A stretch of DNA of 5,569 bases. Source: CAYXBG01 sp964463145. Lineage in GTDB: Bacteria; Acidobacteriota; UBA6911; RPQK01; CBDAPI01. The position numbers and the translations under genes were made by a program. This document shows positions 1 to 5,569 of the stretch, piece by piece. Positions within the stretch are counted from its first letter, which is position 1; each line of letters begins with the position of its first letter. The stretch covers positions 1 to 5,569 of the forward strand of contig CAYXBG010000103.1 in the NCBI GenBank assembly GCA_964463145.1, written 5' to 3'. The notes under the pieces were generated by a model, which was not told the DNA's origin, made no database searches, and was given only the letters and a program-made list of their open reading frames with translations.

Positions 1-210
1 AATACCGTGAGAGACTTGATGGAAGTCAGAGAATTCATGTTCAAACTTGCGAGTAATCGAATCCGGGTCAGATCCGCGCATTCCTGCGAACCACCTGCGG
101 CTACGTATCACTTCATCAACATTACGTAGGTCTCTCTCGTCGTAATGCGGCCATTTGGGGAATGTTTTTTTTCGGACCTTCTCCCCACCCTTCAGTGCTA
201 ATTCAGCCAT
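1..210 (-). CDS. DegT/DnrJ/EryC1/StrS-family aminotransferase, N-terminal part only
   Basis: Reading the minus strand from an ATG at 210-208 gives 70 open codons that leave the window at base 1. The protein begins MAELALKGGEKV, followed by TFPKWPHYDERD and, after a helix-like stretch, SRRWF and FEHEFSDFH. This succession (a short 'LA.GG..V' start, 'FP.WP.YDE', a small residue-R-W step, then 'FE.EF..FH') is what I know from the N-terminus of PLP-dependent sugar or cyclitol aminotransferases, including the AHBA-synthase and scyllo-inosose aminotransferase branches. Those enzymes transfer an amino group from Glu or Gln to a keto-sugar or related ketone in the cytoplasm. The catalytic lysine lies beyond the edge, so activity and substrate cannot be judged. 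An in-frame run of eight A (165-172 on the plus strand, as T) encodes part of RKK, and the family pattern continues on both sides, so the frame looks intact. No Shine-Dalgarno sequence is obvious. It is divergent from pgsA and probably belongs to another operon. Confidence 0.8.
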   Translation of the reverse strand, partial: MAELALKGGEKVRKKTFPKWPHYDERDLRNVDEVIRSRRWFAGMRGSDPDSITRKFEHEFSDFHQVSHGI

Positions 211-219
211 GATGGTTTC

Positions 220-225
220 ATTCTA
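220..225 (-). promoter_or_regulatory. Possible -10 element for the leftward aminotransferase gene
   Basis: On the minus strand TAGAAT (5 of 6 to TATAAT) ends nine bases before the ATG at 210. The hexamer 17 bases further upstream, TTTCCT, is a poor -35. If used, transcription would start within a few bases of the ATG and the mRNA would be nearly leaderless, which would fit the missing Shine-Dalgarno sequence. A single hexamer match is weak evidence. Confidence 0.2.
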
Positions 226-285
226 CCCATTAGTTTACAGACAGGAAATGGCAGATTTCTCCACGACGGTGTAGAGGGTGATCTG

Positions 286-319
286 TTTGTAGTATCTGAG
301 GGGTTAGTATCTTTGTAGT
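286..319. repeat. Short interleaved direct repeats upstream of the pgsA promoter
   Basis: TTTGTAGT occurs at 286-293 and 312-319, and TAGTATCT at 290-297 and 305-312. The second TTTGTAGT ends one base before the candidate -35 hexamer at 321. The placement would suit a regulator binding just upstream of RNA polymerase, but the copies are only eight bases long, sit in T/G-rich DNA, and may be chance. Confidence 0.3.
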
Positions 320-320
320 C

Positions 321-349
321 TTGACGTGATTCCGGTGTGCTGAGAAAAT
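321..349 (+). promoter_or_regulatory. Candidate sigma70-type promoter for the pgsA operon
   Basis: TTGACG at 321-326 matches the -35 consensus at 5 of 6 positions. After a 17-base spacer, GAAAAT at 344-349 matches the -10 consensus at 4 of 6. Transcription would start near 356, giving a leader of about 43 bases before the pgsA ATG. It is the best match I see in the divergent gap 211-398. No riboswitch-like or attenuator-like fold is apparent in the short leader. Spacing and -35 are good and -10 is mediocre, so this is a prediction. Confidence 0.45.
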
Positions 350-398
350 ACAAAAGAGTCCTATACAAGCCCTGGTCAGATTTTCACATCTTCTCAAT

Positions 399-956
399 AT
401 GAACCTCGCTACAATTCTGACGATTGTTCGAATCTTACTTGTTCCCGTTTTTGTTCTGCTGATTCTTGAGGGACAGAATAATAAGGCATTAGTAGTTTTT
501 GTTGTTGCTGGAGGGACGGATTTATTGGATGGTTGGATAGCACGAAAGTGGGAGCAGCAGAGTTCCTTGGGTACAATGCTGGATCCACTTGCAGATAAAT
601 TCCTCCTAGTGAGTTCATTGCTTGTGCTAACTTGGCCTGGAGAAACTACTCTAGCGCGGATCCCCTTCTGGCTGACAATTGTAGCAATAGGTCGCGACCT
701 ACTACTCGTAGCGGGGGCAGTAGCAGTCAATTGGTTAAGAGGGACTCATACATTTCCGCCTTCTCGGTGGGGTAAGTGGGCTACATTTTCCCAACTCGTG
801 AGTGTGTTCTCTGTACTCCTAATCAACGCAGGTTACAACTTTCCTATTCCCTCGACCCCGATCTTTGTAATGGCTCTCGCTTTAACTGTAATATCCGGTT
901 TACACTATCTGACTCGGGCGCTACATCTAGGAGATTTCGTTAGCAGAAGATCCTGA
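399..956 (+). CDS. pgsA: CDP-alcohol phosphatidyltransferase, probable phosphatidylglycerophosphate synthase
   Basis: This 185-residue inner-membrane protein carries the complete CDP-alcohol phosphatidyltransferase signature DG-x2-AR-x8-G-x3-D-x3-D: D44 G45, A48 R49, G58, D62 and D66, with D41 three residues before D44. These acidic residues bind the metal ions and CDP group. The start 'MNLATILTIVRILLVPVF' and the later 'SRWGKWATFSQ' (about 122-132) are typical of PgsA, which makes phosphatidylglycerol phosphate from CDP-diacylglycerol and glycerol 3-phosphate, the first committed step to phosphatidylglycerol and cardiolipin. Hydrophobic segments fall roughly at 5-23, 29-40, 68-79, 90-110, 130-145 and 150-168. 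Length is normal for the family. The ATG at 399 fits the family start, but the bases before it are pyrimidine-rich (TCTTCTCAAT) with no Shine-Dalgarno sequence. The alternative is a cardiolipin synthase of the same CDP-alcohol family, which motif reading cannot exclude. It appears to be the first gene of the rightward operon. Confidence 0.87.
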   Translation: MNLATILTIVRILLVPVFVLLILEGQNNKALVVFVVAGGTDLLDGWIARKWEQQSSLGTMLDPLADKFLLVSSLLVLTWPGETTLARIPFWLTIVAIGRDLLLVAGAVAVNWLRGTHTFPPSRWGKWATFSQLVSVFSVLLINAGYNFPIPSTPIFVMALALTVISGLHYLTRALHLGDFVSRRS

Positions 957-987
957 ATTACAATTGTACAAAGGGTTTTCCCGTATT

Positions 988-997
988 GAGGGGTGAG
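988..997 (+). promoter_or_regulatory. Ribosome binding site that fixes the crotonase start
   Basis: GAGGGGTGAG is close to the GGAGGTGA anti-16S complement and ends three bases before ATG 1001. It overlaps an upstream in-frame TTG at 986, which argues that the TTG is not the start and that ATG 1001 is. Confidence 0.75.
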
Positions 998-1000
998 AGC

Positions 1001-1783
1001 ATGAGTGATTCTAATATCGAAGTAACGGTGGATGAGTCGGTAGCTACGCTCAAGTTCACAAGGCCGAAGGTCTTAAATGCATTAAATCGAGCTACGCTAG
1101 AACAGTTACAGATAGCCATTGCCGAATTACGAGAAAATGAATCAGTTCTTGCTCTTATAGTGACAGGAGATGGCGATAGGTCGTTCGTAGCTGGTGCGGA
1201 TATTGAGGAACTGAGCAATCTTGATCCAATTCAAGCCCGGGAGTTTTCGACTTTTGGACAGTCAATTTTTACATCCCTTGAACGTTTCCCTAAACCAGTA
1301 GTAGCAGCTATCAACGGGTTTTGCCTAGGAGGTGGATGCGAACTAGCCATGGCCTGTCACGTCCGATTTGCCTCAACCAATGCCTTATTTGGTCAACCCG
1401 AAGTCAAGTTGGGGATCATTCCAGGATATGGGGGATCGCAGCGACTTCCCAGACTGATCGGCATGGGCAGGGCTTTAGAGCTCGTACTGAGTGGTGAGAT
1501 GATCGGCGCTGAAGAGGCTTGGAGGATTGGACTAGTAAATCAGGTTGTCGAGCCGGAGATGCTGATGGATACTGCCCGAAATTTTTGCCAAAAGGTTCTG
1601 AGTAATGGCCCTCTAGCTCTTCGATATGCGATCGACACAATTTTGGAGGGTCAGGATATACCGTCCAGAGAAGCAATGCTTTTTGAGGCAAGTTCCTTCG
1701 GGCTATGTGCGGCCTCTGAGGATATGAAAGAGGGAATCAAGGCTTTTCTCGAGAAAAGGAAAGCCAACTTCAAGGGGAAGTAA
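1001..1783 (+). CDS. Enoyl-CoA hydratase (crotonase family)
   Basis: The 260-residue protein is a full-length crotonase. It would hydrate trans-2-enoyl-CoA to 3-hydroxyacyl-CoA in the cytoplasm, as in fatty-acid beta-oxidation or short-chain (crotonyl/3-hydroxybutyryl-CoA) metabolism. Oxyanion-hole and CoA-binding segments are FVAGADIEEL (62-71) and NGFCLGGGCELA (105-116). Both catalytic glutamates of true hydratases are present: E114 in GGGCE and E134 in FGQPE. The following GIIPGYGGSQRLPR and the C-terminal FLEKRKANFKGK are also typical of hydratases rather than of crotonase relatives that are isomerases, hydrolases or naphthoate synthases. ATG 1001 is preferred over an in-frame TTG at 986 because of the strong ribosome binding site between them. 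It follows pgsA by 44 bases and precedes ribH by three, so it is probably cotranscribed, although it has no evident link to its neighbours' pathways. Chain-length preference cannot be read from the sequence, so no symbol is given. Confidence 0.92.
   Translation: MSDSNIEVTVDESVATLKFTRPKVLNALNRATLEQLQIAIAELRENESVLALIVTGDGDRSFVAGADIEELSNLDPIQAREFSTFGQSIFTSLERFPKPVVAAINGFCLGGGCELAMACHVRFASTNALFGQPEVKLGIIPGYGGSQRLPRLIGMGRALELVLSGEMIGAEEAWRIGLVNQVVEPEMLMDTARNFCQKVLSNGPLALRYAIDTILEGQDIPSREAMLFEASSFGLCAASEDMKEGIKAFLEKRKANFKGK
1772..1777 (+). promoter_or_regulatory. Ribosome binding site supporting the TTG start of ribH
   Basis: AAGGGG lies inside the last codons of the crotonase gene, nine bases before TTG 1787. 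No ATG or GTG in the ribH frame occurs before the conserved core, so this site decides the start. Confidence 0.6.
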
Positions 1784-1786
1784 ATA

Positions 1787-2272
1787 TTGCAAGAAGGAAG
1801 AGCCGGTGATGCCAAAGATCTTGACCTAAGCTTCAGTAGTTTGAAAATTGCTATTGTGGTGAGTCGGTTTAATGAACAGATTACGGAGGCCCTCTTGAAG
1901 GGGGCTCTCAAGGTACTCAAGCGTAATGGTGTTCAAGATTCCCATATCCACATTTCTAATGTACCAGGAAGTTTTGAGTTACCGGTTGCTGCACAAATCA
2001 TAATCCGTGCGCAGAAACCGGATGCGGTGGTCTGTTTGGGTGCACTCATTCGCGGTGAGACGGATCATTACCGTTATTTATCTGCTGAGGTCAGTCGTGG
2101 GATAGGTCAAGTAGCACTTTCTAATGAGCTGCCTGTGGTTTTTGGGGTTTTAACAACCGATAATTTGGAGCAAGCACAGGAAAGGGCCGGTGGTTTGCAC
2201 GGAAACAAGGGAGAGGAAGCTGCAATGACTGCACTCCATATGATTTCTTTGCGTCAGAATGTTTCCGGCTAG
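1787..2272 (+). CDS. ribH: 6,7-dimethyl-8-ribityllumazine synthase
   Basis: This is the penultimate enzyme of riboflavin synthesis. It condenses 5-amino-6-ribitylaminouracil with 3,4-dihydroxy-2-butanone 4-phosphate to lumazine, usually as a 60-mer shell or a pentamer in the cytoplasm. The 161-residue product has the family landmarks in order: IAIVVSRFNEQIT (21-33) with the pyrimidine-stacking F28, VPGSFELP (59-66), GALIRGETDHY (85-95) with the phosphate-site segment and catalytic H94, VVFGVLTTDNLEQA (117-130), and ERAGGLHGNKG (132-142). Length is normal. The start is TTG, which follows the crotonase stop after three bases and has an AAGGGG site nine bases upstream; the next in-frame TTG lacks such a site. 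The first 15 or so residues are polar and poorly conserved, as usual for this family. No other rib genes and no FMN riboswitch are visible, so the rest of the pathway lies elsewhere. The pairing with nusB downstream is seen in many bacteria. Confidence 0.95.
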   Translation: MQEGRAGDAKDLDLSFSSLKIAIVVSRFNEQITEALLKGALKVLKRNGVQDSHIHISNVPGSFELPVAAQIIIRAQKPDAVVCLGALIRGETDHYRYLSAEVSRGIGQVALSNELPVVFGVLTTDNLEQAQERAGGLHGNKGEEAAMTALHMISLRQNVSG

Positions 2273-2319
2273 TATGAAAAAGTTCTGTGTATCGCATTTT
2301 GATTAGAGTTTTTTGTTAA

Positions 2320-2736
2320 ATGGGAAGTCGTCGAAAGAGTCGAGAGTATGCACTGCAGTTGCTTTTCCAGAGCGACTTCTTGGAGACTGCCGGGGAGGAT
2401 GATCTTTTTTGGATAGGACGGTCTAACGATGAAAAAACACGAGAGTTCGCACGGGTTCTTTACAGAAGTTACATCGACAATCAAGAAAGTATTGATAGAC
2501 TGATCCAGCGACATTCCAAGCACTGGCGTATCGAACGGATGGCAACAGTGGATCGGAATATTCTTAGAATGGCTATAAGTGAGTTCCTGGTTTCTTCTAC
2601 ACCCTGTGCCGTAGTGATCAACGAAGCGATTGAGATCGCAAGAGAATATAGTGGCGAAGAATCTACAGAATTTGTAAATGGAGTTCTAGATGCCGTTATG
2701 GGAGAGCTTAACCAAGAGGAACTCCTGAATGGATAA
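2320..2736 (+). CDS. nusB: Transcription antitermination factor NusB
   Basis: NusB is a small all-helical RNA-binding protein that, with NusE (ribosomal protein S10), recognises boxA in nascent rRNA and prevents early termination. The 138-residue product shows the usual pattern: an N-terminal arginine-rich helix SRRKSREYALQLLFQ (3-17), which contributes to boxA contact in characterised NusB, then HWRIERMATVDRNILRMAISE (68-88), CAVVINEAIEIAREY (96-110), and the near-invariant ESTEFVNGVLDAV (114-126). Length is normal. The ATG at 2320 is 47 bases after ribH; only a weak purine stretch (AGAG, 2305-2308) precedes it, 11 bases away. The 47-base gap contains no clear promoter or terminator, so it is probably read from the upstream operon. 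The last eight bases, ATGGATAA, overlap the start of lysS. Confidence 0.95.
   Translation: MGSRRKSREYALQLLFQSDFLETAGEDDLFWIGRSNDEKTREFARVLYRSYIDNQESIDRLIQRHSKHWRIERMATVDRNILRMAISEFLVSSTPCAVVINEAIEIAREYSGEESTEFVNGVLDAVMGELNQEELLNG
2714..2720 (+). promoter_or_regulatory. Ribosome binding site for lysS inside nusB
   Basis: AAGAGGA lies eight bases before ATG 2729, within the 3' end of nusB. It supports that start and the 8-base overlap, and so translational coupling of the two genes. Confidence 0.65.
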
Positions 2737-4270
2737 TACTTCGACAGACCCAGTTGTACAGCGGTATCAAAAGCTGCGGGAGATCCGAGAACTTGGTCAC
2801 GATCCATATACTCATAATTACCAGCGAACGCATGAGATAGAAGAGCTAGTTCGATTGTTTTCCGACATGTCTGCTGAGGAGTTGAATACTGAGCATGTGC
2901 AGGTCAAAACGGCCGGCCGTCTGATGTCAATGCGCGGCCACGGTAAGGTGGGCTTTGCGCATGTTGTTGGGCAAGGGGCCCGCATTCAGATGTATGTGAG
3001 AAAGGATAGAATTGGAGAGGCTAACTATCAGCTCTTCAAGCTCTTAGATGTTGGCGATATTATTGGAATTGAAGGCCACATTTCACGAACTAAGACGGGT
3101 GAACTGACGATCTTTGTGGATCATTTAGACATTTTGTCTAAATCACTTTTGCCCTTGCCCGAAAAGTGGCATGGTCTGACCGACGTTGAGGCACGATTCC
3201 GGCAACGGTATTTGGACCTGATAGCAAATCCGGAAGTTAGAGAAGTTTTTATCCGGCGCAGTAAGATCATCCGTGAGCTGCGAGGGTTTCTAGAGGAGAA
3301 AGGTTTCCTAGAAGTGGAAACTCCGATGATGCATTCTCTCGCTGGAGGTGCGACTGCCAGGCCCTTTAAAACCTTTCATGAAGCACTGGGCATTCCACTT
3401 TACCTCAGGATCGCTCCTGAACTTCACCTTAAAAGACTTACGGTTGGTGGGCTAGACCGGATATATGAGATCAACCGTAATTTTCGTAACGAGGGAATCT
3501 CCACACAGCATAATCCTGAATTTACTATGCTGGAGTTTTATATGGCCTACTCAGATTACCGTGACCTGATGGAGCTCAGCGAGGAGATGCTTGGTCACGT
3601 AGCGAAAAAGGTGACTGGATCCGTCCAGGTGGAATTTGGTGAGCATGTTTTAGATTTTGGTAACTTTCAGAAATACACCATGTGTGAAGCGATCTTGCAT
3701 TATTGGCCCGATGATAAAAAGCCCGATGGGGAACAGCTGCAGGACCGGGGGGCTCTGGCTACACTCCTTGAGGGATTAGGTAGGACGGTACCTCCTGACA
3801 AAGAATGGGGGCACCTACTTGAGGAGCTCTTTGAAATTGTTGCTGAGTCTAAATTGATTCAACCTACATTTATCTATGACTACCCTGTTGAACTCTCTCC
3901 TCTTTCCAAGACACGTAAATCCGACCCTCGCTTTGTAGAAAGATTCGAACTCTACATAGGTGGATTTGAAATCGCCAACGCTTATAGTGAATTGAACGAT
4001 CCAGAGGAGCAAGAGGACAGATTTAAAGAGCAGGTGGTACAGCGTGAAAAGGGTGAACAGGAAGCACATGTAATGGATATGGACTACGTACGGGCCTTGC
4101 GTTACGGTATGCCTCCGACGGGTGGAGAGGGTGTAGGTATAGATCGTTTGACAATGTTGTTGACCAACCGCCAGTCGATTAGGGAAGTTATTTTTTTCCC
4201 TCAACTGAGACCAGAGGAAGGGCGGCAGAAGGAGGAACAGAAATTTCCATCGGTTCCTCAGGATGATTGA
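2729..4270 (+). CDS. lysS: Lysine--tRNA ligase, class II
   Basis: This 513-residue cytoplasmic enzyme charges tRNA-Lys with lysine using ATP. Residues about 57-138 form the N-terminal OB-fold anticodon-binding domain (VQVKTAGRLMSMRGHGKVGF at its start). It is followed by the linker with FRQRYLDLIANPEVR (157-171), highly conserved in bacterial LysRS. The class II catalytic core is complete: motif 1 around 176-201 ending in EVETPMM; motif 2 EINRNFRNEGIS (247-258) with R253 and E255, followed by HNPEFTMLEFY; and motif 3 GEGVGIDRLTMLLTN (466-480) with R473. APELHLKRL (229-237) and GGFEIANAYSELND belong to the lysine and ATP pocket. This is not the class I LysK type. The second motif 3 residue is Glu where E. 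coli and Bacillus have Leu, probably a lineage variant. A charged tail of about 20 residues, rich in E, Q and K, follows the core. Length is normal. The start overlaps nusB by eight bases and has a good ribosome binding site. Confidence 0.97.
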   Translation: MDNTSTDPVVQRYQKLREIRELGHDPYTHNYQRTHEIEELVRLFSDMSAEELNTEHVQVKTAGRLMSMRGHGKVGFAHVVGQGARIQMYVRKDRIGEANYQLFKLLDVGDIIGIEGHISRTKTGELTIFVDHLDILSKSLLPLPEKWHGLTDVEARFRQRYLDLIANPEVREVFIRRSKIIRELRGFLEEKGFLEVETPMMHSLAGGATARPFKTFHEALGIPLYLRIAPELHLKRLTVGGLDRIYEINRNFRNEGISTQHNPEFTMLEFYMAYSDYRDLMELSEEMLGHVAKKVTGSVQVEFGEHVLDFGNFQKYTMCEAILHYWPDDKKPDGEQLQDRGALATLLEGLGRTVPPDKEWGHLLEELFEIVAESKLIQPTFIYDYPVELSPLSKTRKSDPRFVERFELYIGGFEIANAYSELNDPEEQEDRFKEQVVQREKGEQEAHVMDMDYVRALRYGMPPTGGEGVGIDRLTMLLTNRQSIREVIFFPQLRPEEGRQKEEQKFPSVPQDD

Positions 4271-4273
4271 TGA

Positions 4274-5512
4274 ATGCCGTTTGAGCTCTTTGTAGCCATT
4301 CGTTATCTGCTTGCTCGACGGGGGCAACCCATGATGTCCCTGGTCTCGGTAATTTCGATACTCGGAGTGGCCGCGGGTGTGATGGCACTCATCATTGCAT
4401 TAGCCCTCAACAGTGGCTTCCAAAATGAGTTCAAGGAAAAAATCCTTTCCGCAACAGCTCACGTTACCCTACTCCAATCGCAGGGATCCTCAATCAAAAA
4501 CTACGGACAGCTATCCGCACAATTAGTAAATATTGAGAATGTTAAATCCGTAGCACCCACAATTTATGGCCAGGTACTTCTCCAGAGTGATTTGGGTCGA
4601 AAGAAGGGGATCTATCTGCGTGGTGTTGACCCCTCTCGTGCTGATTTCCTGGGGGACCTCTTGGAGCAAATTGTAGAAGGAGACGCCGCTTCTTTTGGTG
4701 TTAATGCCAATCTTCCAGAGATTATTGTGGGGCAGGACCTCGCTGAGTCTCTTGGACTTTTAGTGGGTGATCGCGTCCGGGCTGTTGGGCTCAAAGGTGA
4801 GTTAGCACCTTTTCCTATAGGTCGTTCCGTGCGATACAGGACATTTCATGTAGTTGGAATCTTTAAGTCTGGGCTTTGGGAATACGATGCGCATTGGGCA
4901 TTAGTTCCTCTTTCTGAAGCACAACGCTTCGAGGGAATGAAGTCAGATCAGGTTTCGGTATTGGAGTTCCGGTTGAATGATGTTGACAGAGCTCAGGAAA
5001 CGGCGAACAGGATAAAACAACTTTCGGGATCAGGCTTCATAACTCGTACCTGGATGGAACTCAACCGTCCCTTGTTCTCAGCTTTGCAGTTGGAGAAACT
5101 AGCACTTTTTATGGCTATTGGTCTTATTGTGCTGGTTGCGTCTCTAAGCATCATTATCACTCTAATGATGATGGTTATGGAAAAAGTGAAAGACATTGCA
5201 GTCATAAATGCGATGGGAGGGCTCCCTTCGACAATAAGCAGGATTTTTATGTTGAAAGGCCTGATTATAGGTGCCACAGGCACGGTTATCGGAGCCACAG
5301 TTGGGAGCCTTCTCGTTTGGTATCTTAATACCCAGAAAATAATCGCCCTGGATAAACAGGTCTACGCGATCTCTTATGTGCCATTTGATCTCCGTATTAC
5401 TGACGTAGCCTTAGTTTCTTTCCTGGCTCTCGTAGTCAGTTTTCTTGCAACGATTTACCCGGCAGTAAGTGCGTCACGTCTCAATCCGGTGGAAGGACTG
5501 CGGTATGAGTGA
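4274..5512 (+). CDS. lolC: Lipoprotein-releasing ABC transporter permease, LolC/LolE family
   Basis: LolC/E proteins are the inner-membrane subunits that take mature lipoproteins from the inner membrane and, powered by LolD, pass them to LolA for delivery to the outer membrane. The 412-residue protein has the family topology: a start resembling FELFVAIRYLLARR, one membrane helix at about 22-47 (SLVSVISILGVAAGVMALI), a large periplasmic MacB-like domain at about 50-270, and three C-terminal helices near 276-301, 327-352 and 376-398. The cytoplasmic segment MEKVKDIAVINAMGGLP (302-318) is the coupling helix that meets the ATPase. NRPLFSALQLEK (264-275) and the end SRLNPVEGLRYE are also standard. 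A proline-containing loop near 178-186 may be the LolA-binding hook (inference). Whether it acts as LolC, LolE or a single homodimeric permease cannot be decided without a second copy. ATG 4274 comes three bases after lysS, with AGGA at 4260-4263 as a moderate ribosome binding site. It overlaps lolD by eight bases. Confidence 0.93.
   Translation: MPFELFVAIRYLLARRGQPMMSLVSVISILGVAAGVMALIIALALNSGFQNEFKEKILSATAHVTLLQSQGSSIKNYGQLSAQLVNIENVKSVAPTIYGQVLLQSDLGRKKGIYLRGVDPSRADFLGDLLEQIVEGDAASFGVNANLPEIIVGQDLAESLGLLVGDRVRAVGLKGELAPFPIGRSVRYRTFHVVGIFKSGLWEYDAHWALVPLSEAQRFEGMKSDQVSVLEFRLNDVDRAQETANRIKQLSGSGFITRTWMELNRPLFSALQLEKLALFMAIGLIVLVASLSIIITLMMMVMEKVKDIAVINAMGGLPSTISRIFMLKGLIIGATGTVIGATVGSLLVWYLNTQKIIALDKQVYAISYVPFDLRITDVALVSFLALVVSFLATIYPAVSASRLNPVEGLRYE
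5491..5497 (+). promoter_or_regulatory. Ribosome binding site for lolD inside lolC
   Basis: GGAAGGA lies seven bases before ATG 5505, within the last codons of lolC. It favours ATG 5505 over the next in-frame ATG at 5520, which has no comparable site. Confidence 0.7.
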
Positions 5513-5569
5513 CCTCTTAATGGTTGAGTCTGTTACCAAGACCTTTCCTTCTGGGGATTCCACTTTGGT
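5505..5569 (+). CDS. lolD: Lipoprotein-releasing ABC transporter ATPase LolD, first 21 codons
   Basis: The open frame starting MSDLLMVESVTKTFPSG continues off the right edge. The 'LL.VE.VTK.F.SG' pattern matches the first beta strands of LolD/MacB-type ABC ATPases, with F14 at the place of the aromatic residue that stacks on adenine. Walker A, signature and Walker B motifs lie outside the window. The identification therefore depends mainly on position: the start overlaps the lolC stop (ATGAGTGA) and is preceded by a good ribosome binding site, the usual lolC-lolD arrangement. LolD would hydrolyse ATP at the cytoplasmic face to drive lipoprotein extraction. Confidence 0.85.
   Translation, partial: MSDLLMVESVTKTFPSGDSTL

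Noticed and set aside
165..172. Run of eight T (A on the coding strand) in the aminotransferase, as a possible slippage or frameshift site
   Set aside because: Family-like sequence continues in the same frame on both sides, so no frameshift is needed. Slippage cannot be shown from sequence.
230..730. Long minus-strand open frame opposite pgsA
   Set aside because: It lies antisense to a gene with a complete catalytic motif. Its product is low-complexity, rich in S, T and R, and resembles no family.
959..968. Perfect 10-base palindrome TACAATTGTA between pgsA and the crotonase gene
   Set aside because: A few palindromes of this size are expected by chance in 5.5 kb. It has no second copy or promoter hexamers around it.
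986..1000. In-frame TTG at 986 as the crotonase start
   Set aside because: It would place the strong GAGGGGTGAG ribosome binding site inside the coding sequence. ATG 1001 is correctly spaced from that site and gives the usual family length.
466..2272. A hidden new system or mobile element among the plus-strand genes
   Set aside because: Every plus-strand gene in the window belongs to a well-known family with intact motifs. I see no terminal inverted repeats, transposase, integrase, array of spaced repeats or composition break.
2273..2319. Promoter or terminator in the ribH-nusB gap
   Set aside because: The 47 bases contain T-rich stretches but no stem of useful length before them and no paired -35/-10 hexamers with suitable spacing.
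3815..4327. 170-codon minus-strand open frame opposite the lysS 3' end
   Set aside because: It is a shadow of lysS, which has intact motif 3 there. The product has no recognisable domain and no ribosome binding site context.

Overview
The window reads as ordinary chromosomal housekeeping DNA from a Gram-negative (diderm) bacterium. The diderm call rests on a LolC/E-type lipoprotein-release permease followed directly by the start of its ATPase LolD; these genes serve outer-membrane lipoprotein sorting. Base composition looks moderate, near or a little under half G+C by eye. The genetic code is standard and codon use does not visibly change along the window. I cannot name the phylum from sequence reading alone. 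The gene order, with lysS next to lolC and lolD and a crotonase between pgsA and ribH, is not that of E. coli or Bacillus.

Layout. Bases 1-210, minus strand, encode the first 70 residues of a DegT/DnrJ/EryC1/StrS-family aminotransferase that runs off the left edge. Bases 211-398 are a divergent intergenic region with one plausible sigma70-type promoter (TTGACG, 17-base spacer, GAAAAT) firing rightward and short direct repeats just upstream of it. From 399 to the right edge every gene lies on the plus strand: pgsA-type CDP-alcohol phosphatidyltransferase, enoyl-CoA hydratase (crotonase family), ribH (lumazine synthase), nusB, lysS, lolC/E and the first 21 codons of lolD. Gaps are 44, 3, 47, -8, 3 and -8 bases and no terminator-like hairpin is visible between genes, so a single long transcription unit is likely.

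The genes do not form one pathway. They cover membrane phospholipid synthesis, acyl-CoA hydration, riboflavin synthesis, transcription antitermination, lysine charging of tRNA and lipoprotein export. This is a growth-linked operon of mixed content, with ribH-nusB and lolC-lolD as its two familiar linked pairs. All complete genes have intact family motifs and near-normal lengths.

I found no mobile element, CRISPR array, RNA gene, riboswitch or evident new system. The points worth a second look are small: the embedded crotonase, the TTG start of ribH, the absence of Shine-Dalgarno sequences at the two outward-facing genes, the direct repeats by the promoter, and two 8-base stop/start overlaps.
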